A DNA stretch of 64,000 nt from the NCBI GenBank assembly GCA_942159475.1, contig OW804094.1, positions 129,938,755 to 130,002,754 of the forward strand. The letters are read 5' to 3'. Below, in pieces: positions 1 to 10,100 of this stretch. The notes beneath the pieces were generated by a model, which saw only the letters and a list, made by a program, of their open reading frames with translations, ran no database searches and was not told the origin of the DNA. The first letter of the stretch is position 1, and every line of letters starts with the position of its first letter. The stretch comes from Sthenelais limicola (lineage: Eukaryota > Annelida > Polychaeta > Phyllodocida > Sigalionidae). Position numbers and translations under genes: made by a program.

Positions 1-1602
1 GGTTGTTGATATTACAGACTATTCTAACGCTGTCTACATTACTAAATAGTTATAATAAGGAAATAATGCATTTGTACTCTGTTAGTTTGCAATTGAGTTG
101 AGTATTGAGAGGTTGAGCGACACATATAATTCAAATGAAGAGAGAGAAAGGTTAAGACGTTTCTTTTCTCTCTTAATAATCAAACATTCATATCATATCA
201 GTTCCGATTCTTATTCAAAATTAATTCCTTTAGTGAAATTTTAAACCATGCTTCCTCTTCGATTCCTTTTTACTCAGGATGGTAATCTATCACACTATTT
301 TCTAGTTTTATAGGTTTTTCTCCCTATGTCTGTCCATCCCTCCTGTGTACATCATGCCACCACAGAACATGGATATTTCATGCTACCAACGAATGAATTC
401 ATATCTGCTCATCAAACAAATGATTTAAGACAAATCCTGCTATTTCGAATCAAACCAATGTCAAATATACTCTTATATATTTAGTCTCCATGAGCGAGTG
501 ACCACGGCAACAAAACACTCACTAGATGGCGGCTGCAATCTCAGTGTCCACTCTACATAGCCAAATACTCAAAGTTCAACAGGTTTCGGCCACCCTGACT
601 GTGACCACATGCAGCCTCCCGCCGAGGGGAGGCTGCATGTGGTCGTTGGTCTCGTCATGATGGCCCATACAATGATTCGCCATATTGCAGCCTTATCATG
701 CTTAGATGTAAATGCAAAAGATGCGCGGAGGATAAGTTTTAATAGTAAAGAATGACAGCATTTGTTTGTGAATTGTGTCGCAACAGAGCTATGTGTAAAT
801 AGCTCTGGGTACAACGAGAAAAATGTCGCACAGCTTTGAGCAATATTTTTCACGCCTACACCACTCACACCTTAACATAAGTGAGAAAACTAATAATATA
901 TGAGCCAGGCCTCCAGAAAATGTACCACCATCACCGACTGTCTACGATTCTGAAAACTAGCATGAAGGACCTTCAAGGCATCGGAATAATCCCACATAAT
1001 TAACTGAATGTCTTGTAAGTATGTCCTAAATAATTTAGAAAAATCTTCATATGAAATTGTGTATATTTCCCACGAACTTGTAAATCATAGAGTTCATTCA
1101 GGAGTCTGTTATCATGTTGTTAGGTTCTGAGGCAAGGAGTCAAGGCTTGGTTGGTAGGATAATCGACCTTTAATGTGCGTGAAATGTCAGCTTATATCCT
1201 AGCCTGGCTGGCCTCGTTCTCCCCTCCTGCCCCCCTCATTGGCTGACCCCCTCTACCCTTCCATGGGTCAATTTATTATAGCAGGAGGGAGGGTAGGCAG
1301 GAGACACCAAACATTCTCATTGTGGGCGCCAGTAATAAATCCAATTAGCATAACTATCGTATTCCATTCATAAACTGAGCCAAACTGATCTCCTTTGATT
1401 ATGACTGTGATACGTAATTAAATCGGTTCACAAATCCACTGAAATTTTCATGTTGTAACTATGTCTACGCCTGATTGTTGATAACATCTCTTCATCAATT
1501 TGAGAGTATTATAATGTATATGTAATACAGAAAAACGTTAAGGATCAGTGTTATGATTATTTTCTTTAAATTCAAGGGTAGTCTGGTAGCCCCCTTTTCT
1601 CA
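1..1602. other. Non-coding AT-rich sequence upstream of the HARBI1-like gene
   Basis: No open frame here has splice context or a recognisable domain. The only clear structure is the hairpin at 603-644, listed separately. The open frame on the - strand at 569-868 runs through that hairpin and shows no domain. Confidence 0.5.
603..644. repeat. Perfect 18-bp inverted repeat (hairpin)
   Basis: The arm at 603-620 (GACCACATGCAGCCTCCC) is the exact reverse complement of 627-644, around a 6-nt loop (gccgag). This is seen directly. The arms are GC-rich within AT-rich DNA. It could be a MITE core, a collapsed transposon end or a structured RNA; nothing here decides between them. Confidence 0.9.
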
Positions 1603-1677
1603 GCTATATTAAGGTGGACAGATTAAATATTATAAATGAGAAATGAAATGGCGTTGGTGCTTGTATACCCTCTCAAT

Positions 1678-1732
1678 GCATGCCTAAGGTATGCACGTGC
1701 AGCTCACCGCATGCCTTAGGTGTGCACGTGCA
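1678..1732. repeat. Pair of 24-bp direct repeats with palindromic cores
   Basis: Copies at 1678-1701 and 1709-1732 match at 22 of 24 positions. Each contains a palindromic CCTAAGG or CCTTAGG core followed by GCACGTGC. They end about 165 bp upstream of the predicted start codon of the HARBI1-like gene. Promoter elements or sub-terminal transposase/Myb-protein binding sites are both possible; this is inference from position and symmetry. Confidence 0.7.
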
Positions 1733-1897
1733 TCTTAAGTGTTTACCCTGTCCTCCTAATTGGTTACATGACATGTAAATTAGTGGGTCAGCAGTCTGAG
1801 TAAGTAGGTCTGCGAGCGGCACCGCTATCGATAACCATACCGTATGCGTGCATGCACGGACAGCATTTATGTTATTGTCAGTCGCGTTATTGGGAAG

Positions 1898-1954
1898 ATG
1901 GATCGTCTGCCCCCTAACCAACTAGGAGCAAGAAGAATTGTCCGCGCAAAGAAG
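1898..1954 (+). CDS. Candidate first coding exon of the HARBI1-like gene
   Basis: ATG at 1898 opens 19 codons (MDRLPPNQLGARRIVRAKK) ending at an AAG|GTAATG donor in phase 0. This joins in frame to the phase-0 acceptor at 3847 (ttttag). The basic peptide leading into IYRRR fits the Arg-rich N-terminus of HARBI1 proteins. The alternative is initiation at the Met at 3901, which would drop the Arg-rich segment. Confidence 0.5.
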
Positions 1955-4900
1955 GTAATGTTTCCGATTAATCCGATTCAATTTCTTGGCCACCTGTTTA
2001 TATATACATTAGTTTTATGGTTTATGATTCATATGGAAATGCACGTGTCTTTACCGCAGAAATGCATAGTCCCAGGCATTAGGACGGCCCCGGGTGGGGC
2101 ACTGTTAACACTGTAAGCTTACAGTAGCTTACAGTGTAAGCACTGTTAACCATACACACATATTAACATGAATACCCTGCGTGCCTAATTCTCTTGCTTG
2201 TGTGTGTGTGGTTTCATACTTGTTTTTGTTTTCCCCCCACCCCCACCCCACCCGACTGCTTCACTGTAGGTGGGGGTAGGTCATCGTTTTACCAGCTTGT
2301 TCCATCCCAGTTTGACACTTTGGTCGTGTATATTATTAAAGTTTTTATTTCAAATTAGCTGAAAACAGCCACCCTAAAATCAGAATACAACTGTTGCAGA
2401 TCTTTGTTACAGTCGTACACATGTTCCAATTGACCCTCATAGCGTACGCAGACTTTAAAATATGGTATCTAACTAAAATGTAAACATCTGTGCATATGAG
2501 GTACACAGTCCAATCAGTTCCATTCCGATTGGGTTTACAATTTTACATGTATTTTACATGCATAATCCTGGCCGCTCCACTTTGTATACAGTGTGCTTTA
2601 TAGTAATACAGTAGATGAGCCATATTTTAATTCAGAACTCATGGTTTCATACTTCCCCCCCCCCCCCCCCCTCCGCAGCCCCGCCTTGACTTGCCGTACT
2701 CATAGAGGTTAAGGTGTTATGTTGAAAGTTAGAAGTGTGTGGAGGTACGGAGCACGGGTGAGAGTGTGCATGTATTCGTGGAAATGTGTGCAAAAAAGGA
2801 GTGTGTGGGTGAGTGCAGTGGAGCGTGTGATTGTTTTGTTGGTGTGAGGGCAGAGATTAGGGGCCCCACTCAATGTGTTGTGTGTAATTGGGTCAATCCG
2901 ACGCGACATCAGCGGCTCTGGTAGCGGGAAGTAAGTGGGAACAACTGTATATACGGTATCATGGGAAATCCCCTTACATACCCGAGCCGGCAACAACGAC
3001 TAAAGCGGCAAGCTCCCTTCAAGGGAGTATAGGGACTACTGGGACTGTACTGACCAACGATGTTCTACCCCAAACTACCGAAAACCATATCTTTATTATT
3101 GATATAATCCGATTCCTGAATATTCCAGCTATTTATTTTTATAATTTCAAGTTCTATAGTCAAGAATTTGTAATTGTAAAAGAAAGATTAACCCAACTTT
3201 GTATAATACCCGGTTCATATCTTTATCATGATAATTTAAATTTTCTAACTGAATAGTCTACTTTATTGTAAAATTCGACCTAATTTGAAATGAAAAGTAG
3301 AAAGCACCTCATTAATCAGTTAATCATGGGACCAGGTAAGATGCCCAAATCAATACTTTCTACTATCAAATCACATGTATGTGTTTATTTTGATTATCAT
3401 TACACTTTGATAATTTCGAATTACCATCATTTCCTTATACATCAATGATCAAACACTGTTTTGCGGTGCAATTACATTAAAATTACCGGGATAATCGGTG
3501 CGAGAAAGCTACTGTTTCTACAGTAGGATATTGCAACGCTGTAGCTACAGCTGGTCTGTATACTTCCCGCCACTATTTGGCGCTACTGTCGCCGCCGCAA
3601 AAGTCAATTACATAAGCGCGACTAGGGATTGAGGCGTCGCCTAAGTGGAGGGTCTATATGGGTGAGGGGGACGAAGTGTGTTACATTTGGTTTATCTACC
3701 CCATCCCAATATGCTGTCTATATATGCGTTTTCTTGTGATCAGTAACAATATAAACAACATCATGTAAATATTATCAGCTCTTATTCATTATCAAGGAGT
3801 TTTATGATTCTGATCAATAAACAATGAATGATTGTTAACATTTTAGATCTACCGGCGGCGCATAAGCCCACTGGAGGAATGGGAAAGGCCTCAGGACTTC
3901 ATGGCTCGATATCGCTTACCCCACCACAAAGTACGCGAGCTGGCTGCACTCTTTGCGGCCAGTGAGTCCTACAGGGGGATCCCTACTGCCACTCGTGGGG
4001 GGGCTATTTCTCCCGAGGACAAGGTAAGGTGCCTAATAATTACCATATCATTAAACATATTATATCCTAGTTCTATGCGTGTACAAATTGTGTATTTCTT
4101 GTAATTGCTAATTGCTATGGTACTCTCCAAACCCAAGGTTAATCATTATTGCTAATTACGATGCACATTATTACTACAACTAATTCTGACTTTGTTGGTA
4201 GGTGTGTTTAGCACTACGCTATCTTGCCACTGGTGCAGACTACAGAATAATAGGCGACACACAAGGTGTCTCAAGGGCCACAGTGCACAGGTGTGTGGAC
4301 TACTTCGTGGAGTTTTTATGTGTAAACGAACGAAAGTACATCCACCCACCAAAGGTAAGACAGAACAAAGCACCTTCAATAATTACTTACTCATCATTCA
4401 TCATAAACATCCCATCATAAAGATCGCTTTGCTATTACATTAACATTGCTAGGGTTCCAGTGGTTTGTGGTTTCTTATATCTAAATATACCATTACTTTT
4501 TGCAGGATAGAGCTGACCTTGCGCGTATTTCAGAAGAGTTTGGCAGGGTACATGCCTTTCCGGGGGTAATTGGCTGCGTGGATGGTACACACATAGCCAT
4601 CAGGAAACCCCTTGTCCAAGAGCAGGCTTATATTTCTCGGCATGGTTACCATTCCCTTAATGTGCTTGTAAGTTTAGCAATGTTACCAATTTAAACCATT
4701 TTGTATCTTATCCAGCTTCCACATTAACATCAACTGTTCACTCATTGTTCCTTGTCGGACTGAAATAAAAAAGCTGTTGTTTTACTTGAAAACGAGTCAA
4801 AATTAGCAACTATTCTATTTTGCGCTATTCTATCTATTATAACAGCAGTCATTAGCTAGCAGTCATTACAATCACTGTAGAATGTATCTTCATTACAACC

Positions 4901-6625
4901 GCAACATATGTACATGTGAAACATGCAACAAACAATATCGTCACTATTTGTTCACTTTTCTTTTCAGGCCTTATGCGATGCCCATGGACGCCTTTTGTTC
5001 GTGGAGCCTAGTTTTGGGGGCACACACCATGATCAATATGTGTGGGATCAGAGTACACTGGGCAGATTAGTAAAATCGACAACCTTCACTGGGGAGTATT
5101 TTTTCCTGGGGGATGGAGGGTAAGTCACATTATTCCTATGGTCAGTCTCTAGTTTTGCACTTTTACTTGTTACTTTAAGATAATATATTTGGAACTCTAC
5201 CATGCATTCAAAATTATTACACCACTATATCCGTCACATTATTTCTTACAGCTATGCACTCACACCATATATGGTCATTCCATTCCCATCAGTTCGTACG
5301 TTTACACCTGCAGAGCGACGCTTCCAGGAGCTGCAAACATCTGTGAGGAGTACGGTGGAGCGGGCATTCGGCCAACTTAAGAGACGTTGGAGGTACAACT
5401 AATACATAAACTTAGCCAAAATTATTAGCAGTATTACAGGGCATTGTGTTCAAATGGTCGTAGTATTGTACTTATTGGACTATTCCCACATGTGTTGCCC
5501 TGACGTAGATAATTCTATTTATTCAATATACCTTCCTTCCATTAATGTTACTGCCAGAATGGACACAATTAACTTCAGTTTTCTGTATCTCCTTAAATCA
5601 TTGAAATACCGTTATCTTTTTAATTGTTTCTCTTGTTTTTGTTCAAGTGTCACCAACAAGATACACAATGAATAACATCTTTCTATCCTTTCTCCTCCAG
5701 CCTCTTATCCACCAACTAAGATTTCACTCTCTCCCATTCTCATGATGCCATCCTTTTCACAATTTCATCTTAGTTATTCCCACATTTAGATGACTTTTCT
5801 CACAATATAAATATTGTTTACTGAGCGATTTATTAGGCATGTAACAATCAATAATGAATCAATCATTTAATTTAGGTGCATCTTCAGCCAAGGAGGTGGA
5901 GTGATGCTGAAGCACCCGGAGAATGCAAGTTGTATCATAACAGCGTGCTGCGTCCTCCATAATATAGCTGTGGATGCCCGACTTCCAAATGTGCCGCCTG
6001 AGCTCACCGATCCAGACACACATGTTGAGGACAGTTTGCGGCGCAGAACTGCCACATCTCCCCAAGCACCTCACACCGGCAACACCTCCACAAGAGAGTA
6101 TGCAAAGGATGATTCTCGATATGCAGCAGGTGTTGCTCATCGTGCAAAACTCGTTTACAGGTATGTTGTTGTATTTGGTATAAACATAGAGATATTACTT
6201 TACGTATTTAGTTTGTACCAATCATTGCCTGCGGCTCTAGACTGAACCTTTTGATATCATTATAATACACAAATGCATTATTTTGACTGATAGTTAGAAA
6301 TACGCAATACCACCAAAGGTTAAGTGAAGAACTGTATTTATGTACTAGATTTTCTCATATTCTAAAATTGTTAGTAGTTGTAGGTTTAACAACCTTTTGG
6401 TATTCAACCAACTCCTTCCTGACCCATATAGTTTGTCATAGTCTACAGAATTACATTTTTAGCGATGTATACTTATGATGCAATAAGGTATAACACCAGT
6501 ATCTACTATTTTATTGCAGTTTGTTTGGGGGACGTGACCCAAGACGGGCGGAGAAGGACCGTGCCCGAGAGGAAAAACGCCGATCACGACTGAGGTTGGC
6601 GCAGCAGAGGCAGGAGAGGACATGA
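1898..6625 (+). CDS. HARBI1-like: HARBI1-like PIF/Harbinger transposase-derived nuclease, 8 exons
   Basis: Predicted exons are 1898-1954, 3847-4023, 4202-4354, 4506-4667, 4968-5119, 5252-5392, 5876-6160 and 6520-6625. All have GT-AG introns in matching phase and the joined frame has no stop (about 410 aa; human HARBI1 is about 350). An Arg-rich segment in exon 2 (IYRRRISPLEEWERPQDF) is followed by an HTH-like region (ALRYLATGADYRIIGD...GVSRATVHR). The DDE superfamily domain comes next: Asp of GCVDGTHIAI at 4581, Asp of GGTHHDQYVW at 5031, the GDGGYALTPYM block spanning exons 5 and 6, and Glu of STVERAFGQLKRRWR at 5358. The ACCVLHNIA motif follows, then a very basic tail ending in TGA at 6623-6625. 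PIF/Harbinger transposases bind TIRs and cut DNA and need a Myb/SANT partner; a candidate partner is the convergent gene. The first exon is the least certain. An AATAAA lies at 6909-6914. Confidence 0.88.
2108..2137. repeat. 12-bp perfect inverted repeat
   Basis: ACACTGTAAGCT (2108-2119) and its exact reverse complement (2126-2137) flank a 6-nt loop. CACTGTTAAC also occurs just before and just after the hairpin (about 2100-2109 and 2141-2150), so the block has both direct and inverted symmetry. Confidence 0.85.
2655..2671. repeat. Poly-C tract (17 nt)
   Basis: Uninterrupted C homopolymer, one of several long C/G tracts in this window. Confidence 0.95.
4506..5392 (+). CDS. DDE nuclease core exons of the HARBI1-like gene
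   Basis: Exons 4506-4667 (phase 0 out), 4968-5119 (phase 2 out) and 5252-5392 (phase 2 out) carry the three candidate catalytic acidic residues: Asp codons at 4581 and 5031 and a Glu codon at 5358. They also carry the family's GDGGY...LTPY block, split by the intron at 5120-5251. An alternative second Asp is the one in YVWDQS (codon 5046). All catalytic positions are intact, which argues against a decayed copy. Confidence 0.88.
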
Positions 6626-6743
6626 TTATTTTTTTTGTTTACTGCAGAGGTGTTATCTGACTTTGTGTATGAAAGACCTTCATTCCTGATTCTTCATGTG
6701 TTTTGGAAGAACTGTATTTCTCTAATAGATTTTCTCATATTCT
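6327..6743. repeat. Pair of 37-bp direct repeats about 380 bp apart
   Basis: 6327-6363 and 6707-6743 share AAGAACTGTATTT and AGATTTTCTCATATTCT, with a few mismatches between those blocks. They flank the last exon of the HARBI1-like gene, and the second copy abuts the palindrome at 6750. Confidence 0.75.
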
Positions 6744-6749
6744 CATATG

Positions 6750-6826
6750 GCCCCCGTTGCATAACAATCTGCGAGTAGCTTTTTCAGTGTTAATATTGAG
6801 CTCGCAGTTTGTTATGCAACGGGGGC
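6750..6826. mobile_element. Palindromic MITE-like hairpin with Harbinger-like ends
   Basis: The arm at 6750-6775 (begins GCCCCCGTTGCATAACAA) matches the reverse complement of 6801-6826 at 25 of 26 positions, around a 25-nt AT-rich centre. Ends of the GGGCCC...TTGCATAA type occur in PIF/Harbinger elements and their MITEs, but that assignment rests on memory of the motif. It lies 124 bp past the HARBI1-like stop codon, so it may be in the 3'UTR. Confidence 0.65.
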
Positions 6827-6908
6827 AATGATTGTTTTGCTTGCTATTAATCGGTACAATTAAGTAGTAATTTGTTTCTAACTGTCGACAATTTATCATG
6901 TGCTCAAA

Positions 6909-6914
6909 AATAAA
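6909..6914 (+). promoter_or_regulatory. Candidate polyadenylation signal (AATAAA) for the HARBI1-like gene
   Basis: A canonical AATAAA sits about 285 bp downstream of the stop codon on the same strand, beyond the palindrome. Confidence 0.4.
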
Positions 6915-8619
6915 ACATTCTTGTAATATACTTTCAGTTTCTGTCATAATTTTTGAATCGCATCTCCAATTTGGGATTTCTTTTTATTCTCTAATTGTGC
7001 CTTATTGAGTTGATATGATATTGGCACATATTGGCAATTTTTATATTCATTTTGCGCAAAAATGTTAGGAGTAACTAGGAATTCAAGTGTCACAGGAAAA
7101 TAGAAAATACTTGCGGTGATAATTAAAAGGATGGAAATGATTATTTACTGTTAAGGGAGCCTTGCAAAACCTGTGCTGTTTCATAATTTAGCAATAACAT
7201 ATATATTAAGAAATGTCTCTGTAAAATCTTAATCGTTTTGAGATTCTTTCCCAGCCCTGTTTAGGGGCTATAGGCTATATAAAGAAGTAAGACAAAGTCA
7301 AGAACTTAAGTATTAGATATGTGTATTCCTTTCAAGCTTAATGTATATCAAGCAACGACTGGCGAGTCCCTGTTGTGCCTGCCTTTTACAATACAAGAAA
7401 TGCATAAAGACAAAGGAACATTTAAAGTTACATACAGAAGTATTCCAGAACGGTGGGCTTAAATCCACGGGAAGGCCCCGCTTACTTAATGTAGATCTAT
7501 CTAAGTTGGCTCGACAGAACTGTACCCCAAAAATGGGAGTCAGTAAACCAAGTATAAATAAAATCTTTAAGAAAAATGGTTCTGGTGTGTAGCAGTAAGG
7601 CTTTCTCTGCTCCTGTTCATTTTACTTTCATAATAATTATCTATTTGTTTCTCATCTAAATGGTATAAATATGTGCTACTGGATAAAAGCTAATACACCA
7701 TGGACCTCGTCTGATTTGCATGGCGACTGCTTAAAAAGAAATACCTTAGGATATATAGATATCTTGTAAACACACACATAAATGATTAAAATACATAAAA
7801 GATAACTCAAGTCGGATGTATAAGAACAGGTTCCGTTTGAGGAACTAAATAAAGTGGTGGAGCTGGAAGTAACAACCTAACGTTAATATAATCAATATTA
7901 AATCAAAATTCAAAAACTTGTGTATTGTCACTTAATTGTCCCGGAATGGTATTTTATGTTAAGTTCATGAAGTAATGTTCGGCTCATTTTCTCGACCCCA
8001 GATGTTACCCAGACTCGGTCTAAGAACAAAGAGATGTCAATAAGTAGAGGCAATTTGTTAACTGGCCCTATGGTATCATTCACAAATGAATATTTAAAAA
8101 GTACTAAATCGTAAACCTTAAATTTGTATAATTACAGCAGGTAACACAAATCAAATAAGGTAACACAAATCAAATAATATTGAGCGGTATTGAAACCATA
8201 TTTTAACGTATACCACCATAGGTTTGGTTTATAAGGAATTATTACTTCGGCCCAGCATCTGAATTCATTGATACTTTTTCTCCACTCATCTTGATTACAT
8301 GTGTGGAATTCTTACTAACAGTCGGGCAGTGAATTACAGTGAATTACAGTTCAAGGTGTAATTCTTTTTTGAAAAATATAGTCATTAAAGGCAAAGGCTC
8401 CAAAGCACAGTAACTTGGAAAAGTAACGTGGAAAATCAATGCCAGCTGAATATCGATTACCCCACTTATTTAGAAGTTCAAAAGCATAAAAGGTATAAGA
8501 TATATGTATTTATATTCACAATACATATACCATTATAAGTGTATAAACTTTATGAGCAATGTCTAAGGCTTAATGCAGTTCAAGTTTCTGAGATCGACTT
8601 ATCGGTTTCAGTTTTTCAG
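6915..8619. other. Convergent intergenic region
   Basis: This lies between the + strand HARBI1-like gene and the - strand Myb/SANT gene. It contains a 19-bp exact tandem duplication at 8140-8177. The open frame at 7341-7592 has a faintly HTH-like stretch but no supporting context. I recognise nothing else. Confidence 0.5.
8140..8177. repeat. 19-bp exact tandem duplication
   Basis: GGTAACACAAATCAAATAA occurs twice head to tail (8140-8158 and 8159-8177). Confidence 0.9.
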
Positions 8620-10100
8620 CTAGTGGCCTAGTCCCTCATCATTCTCCAAGTAGTCGAACACCGAGGGTTCTGGAATGGTAATGGCCGTCTGGAGCATAGT
8701 GTACTTGGGCGGGGGACTTCCCATGGGGCTTACTGAAGCGTCATTCATACTAGATTGGCATACTCGAACGGCTGAAGTGTTCATAGAGCGATCCATGGTT
8801 TGGCCAAAGGATGTCTGAGTTTGGCCATCCAATATTTTCGTCATTTCCCCAACTTCCGAGTGGAGGACTCTGTGCCCCCTGACGGTCAGATCTATTGTCT
8901 GATCTGTTTCGATTGTCTCTCTTCGCCTCTTCATGTTTTTGCGTTTGATCATTGCTCGTTTGGGGGTACTTTCAATTGGTTCGGGAGAGGTGAACTGACT
9001 GTGGTCATGTCTTTTGCAAAGTTTGAAAAGTTGTTCTTCTCCAATCTCTTCCACTTCAACCACTGCATCCGATTCACAGTCACCATATCGACTTGCACCA
9101 CTGTTTTCCTCCTTATCACTCTTTCCATCCTTATCACTCTTTCCATCGATGCTGATATCTGATTCTTCAACTTCATGAGAATCGAACTCCCTAATGCTTT
9201 TATCCTTCACCCACTCATGAGAATTACAGTTCTCTGCAGCTCCAAAGTCATTGACATTTGTATGATCGTTATACTTAACAGTATGACTGTCTTTCAGAGT
9301 CTTAACAGTAGGACTGTCTTTCGGAGTAACTTCTATCAGTTCACTGCTTTCTTTCTCTCTGCTTTCTTTGTTGGGCTCATTTTCGCCACCAAGATTTTTA
9401 CTTTCTGCTGCACCTTCAATTTGCGTTGTATCCACTACTTGATCTTCAAGTTGCCTTTCATCTGTCACCCCCTCAATGGCAGTCATTGTGGTAGGAATTT
9501 CAAGTTTTGCCATTATTTCCTGCAGAAGTGACAGCATTTCATGCCTGGAGGACTCCCTGTCTGTGGCAAGCTCTCGTTCAGCCACATCGAGGCACCCCTT
9601 CAATGTGTCCCGCTCAGCCATAACCTGACTGAGTTTGTTATTTAGATCATTAATTAGTATTTGGTGTTTAGATTGTTGGTTCAGCAGTGCCTTTTTCATG
9701 TTGAGCCTTTGTTCCACCACCATCGCATTGACTCTGTCGCTCTGCTCCCTTTCATGCGCTTCTGTGGCATCCTGTAGTTTCTGTTGGATCTTATTGTTGT
9801 AATACTCATTTACCTTGAATTCAAACTGCAGTTGTTCTTTTTGTATGCCACTTTGTACTTGTTCTTTCATTGTGGCCTCCACCTCCTGGAGCTTATTTTG
9901 TAAATGCTGTCGTCCCTCCTCTGCCAAACGAACTTTTTCCGATAGCGATGAATTCTCCATATCCTTTTGGAGCAAATCGTTGACCATTTTTTGTTGTTGG
10001 AACATGATGTCCCTCATTATATTGATGTTGAATGGGGCATCAGTGGTCTTCTGGGATTTCTGGATTTCTGGATTTCTGGATTTCTCGGATTTCTCAGATT
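8620..10100 (-). CDS. Myb/SANT gene terminal exon: coiled coil, acidic region, NLS-like and SIM-like motifs
   Basis: This 1.48-kb exon encodes residues 601-1092. It opens with an 8-bp tandem repeat that rotates through the three frames. A long heptad-rich coiled coil follows (MRDIMFQQQKMVNDLLQKD... through LLQEIMAKLEI), suggesting self-association. Then come an acidic Glu/Ser/Asp region with a duplicated GKSDKD/GKSDKE (18-bp DNA tandem near 9110-9150), the basic cluster KRKNMKRRR, TIDLTVRGH (a SUMO-interacting-type IDLT core, codons at 8884-8895), and a Ser/Pro-rich tail ending DYLENDEGLGH before TAG. Confidence 0.85.

Larger units (their letters stand above)
1955..3846 (+). other. First intron of the HARBI1-like gene (predicted)
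   Basis: This 1.9-kb non-coding stretch contains a 12-bp-arm palindrome (2108-2137), an ACCCC-rich patch near 2235 and a 17-nt poly-C tract (2655-2671). Short open frames near 2739-3256 show no recognisable domain. Confidence 0.45.

Noticed and set aside
569..868. 99-codon - strand open frame
   Set aside because: Runs across a perfect DNA hairpin, has no domain and no splice or promoter context.
7341..7592. Open frame with an HTH-like stretch (GRPRLLNVDLSKLARQ...GVSKPSINKIF)
   Set aside because: Faintly transposase-like, but short, isolated and without catalytic motifs; insufficient to name an element.
8800..9531. + strand open frames of about 120 codons
   Set aside because: They are the complement of the terminal exon of the Myb/SANT gene.
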